Part shown: positions 55,839 to 64,000 of the stretch, piece after piece | Layout of the letters: every line of letters starts with the position of its first letter | Position numbering within the stretch: position 1 is the first letter of the stretch | NCBI RefSeq assembly: GCF_000237925.1 | Contig: NC_031496.1 | Coordinates: forward strand, 31,988,295 to 32,052,294 | DNA from: Schistosoma mansoni | Lineage: Eukaryota; Platyhelminthes; Trematoda; Strigeidida; Schistosomatidae | Direction of reading: 5' to 3' | DNA length: 64,000 bases | Translations under genes and position numbers: made by a program | Notes under the pieces: generated by a model | What the model was told of the DNA's origin: nothing | The model's input: only the letters and a program-made list of their open reading frames with translations | The model's database searches: none

Positions 55839-56092
55839 GTTAGACATTAATGCCGTTGGATACTAGCTCAGTAGTCTATCGGTTAAGTGCTCTGGCGCGA
55901 GGCTGGTAGGTCCTGGGTTCGAATCTCGCGAGTGCAGGATCGTGCACATGCACTGCTGAGGAGTCCCACACTACGACGAAACGGCCGTCCAGTGCTTCCA
56001 GGTTTTCTATGGTGATCTAGCTTCAATTGAATCATGATCTGAACTCTATAAAATTACTAAAATCTCCACCAAACCTCTTCTGTTAAACTGAA
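55839..56092 (+). mobile_element. Hammerhead SINE (family A), best complete copy
   Basis: About 254 bp: a lead-in (TTAGACATTAATGCCGTTGG); a tRNA-like part with an A-box-like GCTCAGTAGTC and B box GGTTCGAATCTCG (pol III promoter elements); a complete hammerhead; and the tail CTTCAATTGAATCATGATCT to CTCTTCTG. It has no protein coding. It resembles the schistosome SM-alpha type of retroposon, although the exact family name cannot be assigned here. Confidence 0.82.
55950..55995 (+). ncRNA. Hammerhead ribozyme in SINE family A
   Basis: GCACTG, core CTGAGGA, stem II GTC/GAC, GAAA, stem III CGGCCG, then T and cleavage C, and CAGTGC. All core residues are present. Stem II is three base pairs because of one change relative to the 41.9-kb copy. 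Confidence 0.8.
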
Positions 56093-56637
56093 TAATAAAT
56101 CAGTTAAGATCGGTTTAATAATTCGGAATTTAGCTTGTTGTTGACTTAATTATTCCTCATAATTACTAACTGCTAACAAAACAACAAAAGGAAAGATAAA
56201 TGGAAAGCTTCGTAGCAGGTGTATGATAAGGCATAATGAACTTATTCACTCTCCAAACAATGTTTACATCACAATAATAGGCATGAAAAATAACTGGTTG
56301 TATTGATCTCAAGGAGAATATGGCAACTGGTTGATCTTAGTATGAGATTCTATAGATGTGCATACACGAAACTCAATCAGACATCGAACCCAAGAACTTT
56401 ATTCCCTATCAAAGCCAACAGACTTTATAAACCACCTACAGTAATAATGATAATAAGCTGAACGCTTAGTCATTTGAACCAATGGGTTGGTGCCAAATAG
56501 TACAATCTTAACTTCAACCAATTTTGAATATTATGTGATGATTATCCAGTCCTATTAATCTCAATTGTCTCATCTCTAATATATCAGAATTCTGCCAGTT
56601 ATGATTTCCAGTGAATATGTATTACTAGGGTGTAAGT

Positions 56638-56855
56638 TAATGGTTGGAGGTGGTCAACAGGAAACCCTGAACCCGGGTTTCGTGCTACTTGGCACTCGTC
56701 AGTAAGGTGCACCTGTAATCCTGAGGGAACTGATGCTCCTTGGCGGATTCGATCCCGTGTCACTCAGCTTCACAGTCCGAGACGTTACCACTCAGCTATC
56801 CGGTCCTCGACCGACCTCCTGTAGGACTGAGATCACCTCCAACCACCAACTTATT
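56638..56855 (-). mobile_element. tRNA-like SINE (family C) with degenerate hammerhead
   Basis: On the minus strand: ACCGGATAGCTGAGTGGTAA (A box region), CGGGATCGAATCCGCC (B box), then CTGACGA, GTGC/GCAC, GAAA and a CCCGGG minimal stem III. The core matches the hammerhead pattern but stem I has a mismatch. Head and stems differ in sequence from families A and B. Confidence 0.7.
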
Positions 56856-57144
56856 TCAATATATATAGTGAAAGCAGTGTCGAGCCACCTAGACTGTTGG
56901 CCACATTGTAACTTGATCGATAGCATTCGATCAGCACTAAGAAGGACTCGACATGCATGACATTTATCACCACCCAGTGATCAATCAATTGTGATTACTA
57001 TGGTGTCCTCAACGAACACGAAACACTTGTCTAATTCATCTTGATGTTCTGGAATACCTCATATGACGGATGCTACCTACAAATTAAGACATTATAGAAT
57101 GATAGAGATAGACAGATAGAATAATAAATAATTCATTCAATTAC

Positions 57145-57472
57145 CTTTATCACATTCAATTCCACTCCAACCAGGTTCACATATTTTATCACCATTTGAA
57201 TCACATTTAAATTTGGTATGATTCTCATTTACTTGACATACTTTAGTACAATCATTACCATAATGATTTAATTCACATGTTAATTGAATACAAAATGTAT
57301 AACCAGAATATTGTGTGGATATAGTAACTTGATGCCAATCTGTGGAGAGATTTAATGGCTTCGTTGAAGAAATTAATGGACGTAATAGATCACGATGTTT
57401 AGCTCGATCAATTAAATATTTCTCATTACGATTCACTAAATCATACGCATCTAATATAACTGTGAATAAACG
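57145..57472 (-). CDS. Jagged-like exon: end of MNNL and DSL domain
   Basis: The acceptor CAATTCAG is followed by CGT TTA TTC. The donor is GATAAAG|GTAATT (phase 1, joining CA of the next exon to give Ala-Ile-Cys). It encodes RLFTVILDAYDLVNRNEK, which fits the end of the MNNL/C2 domain, then DWHQVTISTQYSGYTF and the DSL domain. The DSL has CELNHYGNDC, TKVCQVNENHTKFKC, DSNGDKICEPGWSGIECDK, with all six cysteines and the GWxGxxC ending. DSL is the Notch-binding module. The exon is fully open. Confidence 0.96.
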
Positions 57473-58130
57473 CTGAATTGAAAGAGAATAAACAAAGAGG
57501 AAGAGGAATATTATGGAAAGAAATGCATTCATAGCAGTATAGATGAATACTTATAAAGTTGATTATCATATTTGATGTATGAGGAATTTTTAATTCAATG
57601 TTGAGCGGCAAAGTCCGACTCATACGTCCTCGTCGTGTCTCTTGAATCATGGGACTGTTTCCATGAACTAATGTGAGCGGTGACCCGGGTGGTGGAGATA
57701 GGCCTAATCAACCAATCTACCAATCCCCGAGAACGAATACGAATGCTACATAGAGTGATTGCATAATTACTAAGGGTTCAAAAGAGTGGTAAAATAAAAA
57801 TGGGTCTGCCCAAACAAAAACAAAAAGACAAAAAAATGGGTTGTGAGAGTTATGTAACGGTTCTGCGTAAGCAGTGCAGAAACAGCTATCCTGCCCTGAT
57901 GTAGCAATTTTCTCCAGAAGGGCCTACTAGGCTTCACCATTCTATATGGCTGGAAGGGGCAATTCAATGTTAGTTATATGTCCATTTCCATTCCATTTGC
58001 TTTCTATTAATTCTTTCCTAGAAAATTCATTAGTGTCTTAACATCATTTAAAGAATCTCTGAAATTACATCCCTATTCTTCAAACTAATCATAATTTTTT
58101 TAATTCGATATGTTTTAGTAACTAAATGTT
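57473..58130. other. Start of upstream intron, unrecognised repeat-like sequence
   Basis: It contains a somewhat GC-richer stretch (57600-57960), including CCATTCTATATGGCTGGAAG. There is no coding match, and no exon for the signal peptide or MNNL start was recognised here or further right. Confidence 0.4.
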
Positions 58131-58132
58131 AT

Positions 58133-58384
58133 CAGAAGGGGGTTTTGTGGGGATATTAGTAATTTTATATAGTTCAGATCATGAGTCAATTGAAGCTAGA
58201 CCACTATGGGAAACCTGGAAGCACTGGACGGCCGTTTCGTCCTATTGTGAGACTCCTCAGCAGTGCGCATCCACTATTCCGCTTCGTGAGATTCCAACAC
58301 AGGACCCATCAGTCTCGCGCCAGAGCACTTAACCTCTAGACCACTGAGCCGGTCGGCATCCAACAGTGTTAATGTCTAACCTTC
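58133..58384 (-). mobile_element. Hammerhead SINE (family A), nearly complete
   Basis: The minus strand has head CCGGCTCAGTGGTCTAGAGG, a weakened B box, a hammerhead (58221-58266) and the tail ending CCCCTTCTGAT. A partial tail in the opposite orientation follows at 58383-58468. Confidence 0.78.
58221..58266 (-). ncRNA. Hammerhead ribozyme in SINE family A
   Basis: On the minus strand: GCACTG, CTGAGGA, stem II GTCT/GGAC (one G-U pair), GAAA, CGGCCG, T, C, CAGTGC. The core is complete. Confidence 0.8.
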
Positions 58385-58469
58385 CAGGTTTTCCATGTTG
58401 GTCTACCTTGACTCATGATCTCATCTATAAAATTACAAAAATCTCCACGAAACCTCCTTCTGATATCTT

Positions 58470-59042
58470 AAATCGGATTGGTTTGTTAATAAATCATACT
58501 TTGAATAGATAGTAAGATAGTTTGTTAAGATTTATGCTTAGTGTGTATTTAAATTAGTATGAAACTAAGTTACTTTTCACCATGAAGCATGAAACAATTG
58601 TGTCGACTCGTTTTGATGTACTCATAATGAAGTAACATTTAGTCTTAGTAATAAGCTGATTAATTTAGAGTATAATATGGATTAGATGTATGAATAAACA
58701 TTCTTTGATAATACTTCAGGGTGAATTAGGCATGACTAGATAAATTGACAAATTAGAAATATGGGTATATTTGAACATATTTCAGTGTTAGCAACAGTCA
58801 TATGAGAAGGGATTACCTAACAACAGATTAAGTGGACACAAATTATTTTTTATGATTCAGTGTTTATTTAATATCGGATTGAGTTATCTAAAATAACGAA
58901 GTTGGAATGTAATACAAACTAAAACACCTAATTAATACCCCATTTTTGTATTGGTTATTTGAATCTTCGCAATAATGTTTAGGACTGCATCCTTTGAGGA
59001 TTGTCTTGGTGTTGCCTTAAGTCAAAAACACTATAAGCAGAA
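58470..59042. other. AT-rich stretch, no feature recognised
   Basis: No coding frame or repeat was recognised. Confidence 0.4.
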
Positions 59043-59425
59043 ATGATGGTGGCTAGCAGTGGAATCCGGGACGCGCGCTTCATCCTATTTGGGACTCGTC
59101 TGGTGGATGTACTTGCATCCTAGAGTTTATGTTCAGTCCAGGACTGGAACTCTATACCGTTTACTTAAAACATCATCGCATTATCCACTTATCTAATGAG
59201 TCCAGATAGCCACTACCTCTGGCTACGGGGTAAAGTTCAATTCATTTTTGTATTAGCTATCTAGAATCGGAGGCTAAGTGGATAATACGATAACATTTGA
59301 TGCGAACGTTACTTGGTCTGAGTCTTGAAGTGAACATCAACTGTAGGATGCAGGTAAATCCAGCTGAAGAGTTCCGAATACAACGAAACGCACATCCTGG
59401 ATTTCACTGCTAGTCACCATCACCT
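59043..59425. mobile_element. Inverted SINE-B pair, copy 2
   Basis: The left arm is on the minus strand (plus: ATTTGGGACTCGTCTGGTGG), then a spacer, then the right arm on the plus strand (AAATCCAGCTGAAGAG, ACAACGAAACGC, CCTGGATTTCACTGC). The arms are about 180 bp. The spacer, with AAGTTCAATTCATTTTTGTA, corresponds to that of the 22.3-kb composite. Confidence 0.75.
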
Positions 59426-60064
59426 CTATAATCTAATAAGTAGTTTTTTTTTTTTAAATCGATAAATATTTATCTAAGAACTTTTGTGAGGTTATGTGTA
59501 TGTAGTTTGAGTATGATTTTCTTTATATAATCAAGACGGATTGAATAATTTTTAAAGGCCAAGGTAACTTAAAAATATTTCTGTTTTAAAGATAATCAGA
59601 ACTGAAATTTTACGTAAACGGAGATGAATGAACTATTTTATCAAATTAATGATGTTGAAAAATGTGTACTGTACCGTCGGTAACTCAGTAATTTAAATAT
59701 ACCATGGTTACTAAAATACTTGAGGTTTACGGGTACAATATACCACATGACTGCGAGTATTAATTGCTGAGAAATCCTAAAACAAGACGAATCAGCTAAC
59801 CAATACTTCTCTTGTCTTCAAATATTCTATAGCTACTATTCATTCATAATGAAATTCTCTTGAAAATTATCACTACGCAAATTCCTGTACTTATCAGTAG
59901 ACAACCTCATGCCACCCCATAAAAAAACAATCTATTATTTTTACCGTTATACATCACAGACTAATCTTATTTCGACAATCATTGTAAACTAGAGAGCATT
60001 AGACAATTCATTCCTTTTATATAAGTCCTCTAAACTTTAAACATTCACTATTCGACCAATTATT

Positions 60065-60400
60065 GAATTTTATAGTTTAAATCATTAGTCAATTGAAGCT
60101 AGACCCCCATGGAAAACCTGGAAGTACTGGATGGCTGTTTCACCCCACTCTGAGACTCCTCAACAGTGCGCATCCCTCAAGCATGATTCGAACTCAGGAC
60201 CTATCAGTCTCACGCGCGAACGCCTAACCTCTGGACCACCGAGCCGGCCAGCATCAACGTGTGTTGATGTCTAACTTTCATCATCCACGAATTAGCACCC
60301 GTTCACCATTGTCTTCAGTGAGTTACTATCACACAACTGATCTGGTTGAATTCCACTGATCACTGCTTCTTACTAGAACTCCAAGAAATATCTCTCGAAT
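60065..60400 (-). mobile_element. Hammerhead SINE (family A), decayed
   Basis: Tail, degenerate hammerhead, head (GGTGGTCCAGAGGTTAGGCG) and leader (AGTAGTAAGAAGCAG-like) lie in order on the minus strand. Confidence 0.65.
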
Positions 60401-60519
60401 TCAAGATTTACAGGTCTTACAACAAGCCTTTAACCTTCTTCATAACACTAAGTTAACATTAATTCGCTTCCATTTCATCAATAACCGATCTGTAATCACT
60501 AAATCAATTGACTTATTTT

Positions 60520-60745
60520 ATCAGAAGGTGTTTTATAGAGATTTCAGTACTTTCATAGTTGAAATCATGAGTAAATTGAAGCTGTGAAAATACTGAAATC
60601 TCCGAAAAACCCCCTTCTCATTAGTGACTGACTTCAAGAGATATTTCCTGGAGTTCTAGTTGTAAGCAGTAACCAGTGTAGTTCGAACCACGTCTGTTGT
60701 GAGATATCAACACACTGAAGACAATTGATGAACGGTTACTCAAAC
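60520..60745. repeat. Family A SINE tail hairpin and leader
   Basis: Two inverted tail ends face each other (60521-60628: AGATTTCAGTACTTTCATAG against GTGAAAATACTGAAATCTCC). They are followed by a leader piece in plus orientation (60640-60740). Confidence 0.6.
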
Positions 60746-60749
60746 TTCT

Positions 60750-62050
60750 TGACTTATTTTATATTTCAATCTTTTAAGGTCAAATTGAGTTCATTGAAAT
60801 TGTATGTAACTCTTTCTTTTTTTTCAAATGATTCACTGTCTCCTTTTTCCCTTTTTTTTACTTTTTTTAAATTTTAAATGTGTTTGTTACTATGGCATTG
60901 AAGATGTTAAAATTTGAAAAAATTTTTTCCCAAGAAAAATTAAAATGATTGAATAATTAAATTTCTACCCTAATAAACACTGTCCTACCAACAACAACAA
61001 CGGTAATACAAATTACATCATATCCAATTAAAACAAAATACATTAAAAGAATATTTTTGTGTGAATTAAGGTATATCGAGGCAATACGCACAGTATGCAC
61101 ATATGCCAATTAGAGACTGACCAGTTGCAGTCCTAAACACATCGATGGGAAGATCCAAACAAACAATACTAAGTGAATTCAAAAGAATATAATTTTATCG
61201 AAATTCAATTGAAATCAATGAACTGTTAAAACTGAAAAAATTATGGGGGGGTAGGATGGTGTTTTATTTTGTTCTTGTTGATAATTCTCAAATTCATCTA
61301 GTTCAAGGAGGTAGGGGGTTGTTGTTTTTTTGTTGATAATTTAATTCAATTCATAGAAAAAGAAAAAACAATTTTTCTCCAAACCAAGAAAAAAAACTAA
61401 AACAAAAAATAATTACAATGTCTTCTTTAATTAATTTTCATTTGAAACAGCTGTCCAATCTTTCCAGGTAGGCTTGCTTTAATTTTCTCACGAACTCAAC
61501 TACTAATAATAATTTGGAAATGATTTAAGTATTATTGATTTGAGTCATTATTTTTACCTTAGTTACAATGTATATACATATGGTGATACACACGAACACA
61601 TACATGCACGCACACACACATATGCACACACATACACAGCTGTTTAATTTTCTGTGTTTAAATTTTTTTTTGAAGAAAATAATTATCATAATTTCAATTT
61701 TAAATTTTAAATATCCCGCCAAATTCAGGTTTATTTATTTAAACAAAAGAAAAATTGGAAAAAGAAAACAAGAAACTGAAGAGTTTGATATTATCTTCTG
61801 TTTGTTTGTTTACTTGAAATCATTCAATATGACAAAAGCATCAAATTTGAATACAGGAAGTTCATAGATATATTCGTTTTTTTTCTTTTTAATGAATTGA
61901 TATTCCCTAATGTGATTTAATTAATTAATCAGACTACTATTATTATTATTATCAGTATGAAGTCGATCATGAAGGTGATGTAATGAAAAAAGAAATGAAT
62001 AATTTGTATTGTAAAAGAATGTTGAAACATTGAATACACTAATACTCATC
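60750..62050. other. AT-rich stretch, low complexity
   Basis: Poly-T and poly-A rich, with a CA-rich microsatellite near 61600-61640 and a SINE tail-like piece at 61090-61180. No gene is recognised. Confidence 0.4.
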
Positions 62051-62056
62051 ATTCAA

Positions 62057-62370
62057 CACCGCCTGTAGCTCTTTTAGAGTTACTGCCAGTCCCAAGCCTG
62101 GGTAACGGAGGAGGGTTGGGTATGGAGTTAGCTACCCCATTCAGTAGAAAAACTAACTCATTAAAAAATCGATAACCAGAAAAAATAATTCAAACCATTT
62201 GTACTCTCCCCTGAGAGTTGAAGGAATAAACGAATATGAAAAGGATGAATAACAAGTGGAAAGAACTGGAAAAAAATTGCCCAGGACAGAGTTAGTTGCA
62301 GAATGCTGGTAGGCGGCCTATGCTCCTCCACGAGGGTTAACAGGCGTAAGTAAGTAAGTAATACTCATCA
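62057..62370 (+). mobile_element. Miniature SR2-like LINE (5' UTR joined to 3' end)
   Basis: The first about 173 bp match the 5' UTR of copy 1 (CGCCTGTAGCTC, then GGTAACGGAGGAGGGTTGGG), up to GTTGAAGGAATAA. The sequence then continues directly with the last coding stretch (ATGAAAAGGATGAATAACAA) to the GTAAGTAAGTAAGTA tail. Nearly all coding sequence is absent, leaving both ends, as in an internally deleted non-autonomous LINE. Confidence 0.82.
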
Positions 62371-62504
62371 ATCAATTACTAGATATAAATAATTAATGGC
62401 ATATTTATCTTAACCCTCTAGGTTTAACTGAATTCTACGGATCAATTGTGAAATGTGATTTTTAACACCACAATACATTTTCATCGATTAATTGATGTTA
62501 GACA

Positions 62505-62680
62505 TTCACACCGTTAGATACCAACCAGCTTAGTGGCCTAGTGCTTAAGAGTTCGCTCACGAGATCGGTAGATCCTGCGTTCGAATCCCGCGAGCAGGAT
62601 AGTGGACGAGCGCTGTTGTGGAGTCCCCTACTAGGACGAAACAGCTGTCCGATCCTTCCAGCTCTTCTCATGAATTCAAC
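62505..62680 (+). mobile_element. Hammerhead SINE (family A), diverged
   Basis: Head CAGCTTAGTGGCCTAGTGCT, B box GCGTTCGAATCCCGCG, then CTGTTGTGGAGTCCCC and AGGACGAAACAGCTGTCC. Core positions are mutated (TGTGGA instead of TGAGGA), so it is probably inactive. Confidence 0.7.
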
Positions 62681-62689
62681 CATTAAATT

Positions 62690-63190
62690 ACAATACATTT
62701 TGTTTGATGTCAAAAGTGATAGAACCTTTAGCTGGCTTAAGGATATCGGTTGTAGCTATAATCTAATGTTTACTGTTTATTTTTGTCAATATAATTCTCC
62801 CCCCCCTTTTATTTTAGGAGAATATATTGTGTTTTGGTTCTTGCTCATTAACAAACTAGTTTAAACATGTCAATGTTACATGAGGTCAGTTTTAGCCTAA
62901 GAAACTCATAAATTCTCTGAATGAAATACCAGACGAAAGGAATTCAACCAGATATTAAACATCAATTCCCAAAAGATTTTGAATTTACTATAAATCATGA
63001 ATGCCAACCAAAACGAAGTCTAGGTCATATAGGGTTTCCTGCTTCCTATCATTCAACATGAATTACATCAATATACTACTAGTTAGAATAGTTATTTCTG
63101 TATTATGATTTCGTCATCACTACGAAAAGTCAGAATAAAGAGTTAGTAACTGATTCATTTGTATATTACACTTGTACTACTACTATTACT
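62690..63190. other. AT-rich stretch, no feature recognised
   Basis: No coding frame or repeat was recognised. Confidence 0.4.
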
Positions 63191-63195
63191 ATTAC

Positions 63196-63469
63196 TGTGG
63201 TGTACGCCACTGTTGTTTACAGATATAAGTAGTATGTATCACCAATGAAAAGCGGAATGTCTAGTGGAAGAAGGTTGATAAAATAGAAGAGAAGTGGACG
63301 AGAACAGTGAATGATTGATATGAAAATGAATGAACAACAAGGTCTGAGACACTCAATAGACATTTTGTAAATCAATTATTTACTGTATGGTTCTCCGATT
63401 TTGCTGAGATATTTTGGAATTTTGTACTAAAATTCATTTGGTTGTACCTACTTGTGTTCCCGTTCGCTA
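63196..63469 (+). mobile_element. Solo LTR, Gypsy type
   Basis: It begins TGTGGTGTACGCC and ends CCGTTCGCTA. TTAC lies on both sides (63192-63195 and 63470-63473) as a 4-bp target duplication. It is followed by ACT-rich simple repeats. Confidence 0.75.
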
Positions 63470-63474
63470 TTACT

Positions 63475-64000
63475 ATTACTACTACTAATACTAGTACTAC
63501 TATTACTAATACTACTAATAATAATAGTCCTCTATCAATTCTGATGACTTTTTGCTTGATGTACTGATTGAGTATGACAAGCTGTACCATTTCATTTTGT
63601 TAATTTTCCCGAATTCTATGTTGTTTAGAAAAATCTCATATATAAGAGGTATAATTTAAACCTGAGTGTATCTACTACTTATGCTCAATTGTTAACCTGT
63701 AATTAAATGTACATAATGATAACTGAAAATAAACTTAGTTGAACACCTTCATTTTATACGAAATAAGTAGATTGTTTTGGATTTAAGTAGTCTATGTCTA
63801 TAAAACCTTCACATCCTCATAATCCTAAACTTGTAATTAAAAAATCATTGAAGTGGTCATAGAGACTGGTGTAGAACATAGTTCTTTGTGACTGGAAGGC
63901 AACTAGTACCCTCATCTTATATGAACAAGGAAAGATGATCGAAAATATAGTTGTTCAAGTCAATGTTGACTCCTAGCAATTACTGAATGAAAACACTTTC
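63475..64000. other. Simple repeats then AT-rich stretch
   Basis: ACT/AAT trinucleotide repeats run to about 63530. No gene or repeat family is recognised after that. Confidence 0.4.

Larger units (their letters stand above)
9065..57472 (-). pseudogene. Jagged/Serrate-type Notch ligand gene, apparently disrupted
   Basis: This 48-kb gene model has at least 13 exons on the minus strand. In order they encode the end of MNNL, a DSL domain with all six cysteines, EGF repeats, a VWC/Jagged cysteine-rich region, an acidic linker, a transmembrane helix and a tail. In animals such proteins are cell-surface ligands that activate Notch on neighbouring cells. Runs such as [24 protein letters not shown] and LVPIIYATILMIALICIF line up with Jagged proteins from memory. 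Splice donors are mostly GTAAGT-like and phases chain correctly. Lesions: TGA codons at 22086-22088, 21668-21670 (second copy 21843-21845), 31384-31386 and 9338-9340; an extra base near 35420; a SINE in the VWC exon; and two lost EGF cysteines. The family call is firm. Whether it is a true pseudogene or an allele or assembly problem is open. The first exons were not found. Confidence 0.85.

Noticed and set aside
55900-55935. A true tRNA gene from the B-box-like GGTTCGAATCTCG
   Set aside because: It is part of a SINE present in many copies. No complete cloverleaf was seen, and the sequence continues into a hammerhead and SINE tail.
61445-61478. A plus-strand microexon (AACAG, 17 bases, GTAGGC)
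   Set aside because: The splice-like signals are weak, no neighbouring coding exon is visible on that strand, and such patterns arise by chance.

Overview
The window looks like a flatworm nuclear genome, almost certainly a Schistosoma species. It is AT-rich and dense in RTE-clade LINEs of the schistosome SR2 and Perere-3/SR3 types, Ty3/Gypsy remains of the CsRn1/Boudicca kind, and tRNA-like SINEs that carry hammerhead ribozymes (the SM-alpha type known from schistosomes). There are three 200-N assembly gaps, at 27720-27919, 31123-31322 and 36468-36667. Family names come from my knowledge of these proteins and repeats, not from a search.

Only one host gene is evident. It lies on the minus strand from about 57472 down to 9065, with short exons far apart in introns full of repeats. 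Read in order, the exons give the end of an MNNL domain, a DSL domain, at least a dozen EGF repeats, a von Willebrand factor C (VWC)/Jagged-type cysteine-rich region, an acidic juxtamembrane exon, one transmembrane helix and a cytoplasmic tail. That is the layout of a Jagged/Serrate-type Notch ligand. Nearly every exon junction agrees in reading phase, so the model does not rest on single motifs. The signal peptide and first part of MNNL were not found and should lie upstream, probably beyond 64000.

As written here, the gene is damaged. It has four distinct in-frame TGA codons (at least one at a conserved Trp position), one one-base frame change, two lost EGF cysteines, and a truncated SINE inserted into the VWC exon with a 26-bp target duplication. 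Either the ligand gene is a recent pseudogene in this lineage, or the sequence carries errors. The SINE and its target duplication are hard to explain as base-calling errors.

Layout: 1-9000 holds LINE, LTR and SINE remains downstream of the gene. 9065-9513 is the transmembrane/tail exon. 10298-13496 is a nearly full-length SR2-like LINE. 14895-15267 is the acidic exon. 16-21 kb holds a degraded Gypsy and a Perere-3-like LINE. 21.5-27.5 kb has the VWC exon and three EGF exons. 27.9-30.8 kb is a second SR2-like LINE about 98% identical in protein. 31-36 kb has three more EGF exons. 36.7-38.6 kb is a mosaic of segments duplicated from elsewhere in the window, including part of the acidic exon. 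38.6-41.6 kb holds LTR elements, including a very young 986-bp TRIM. 43.1-44.5 kb has the first full EGF exons. 46.4-50.3 kb is a Gypsy element flanked by duplicated sequence. 52.3 kb is a small EGF exon and 57.1-57.5 kb the DSL exon. The rest, to 64 kb, is repeats and unrecognised AT-rich sequence.
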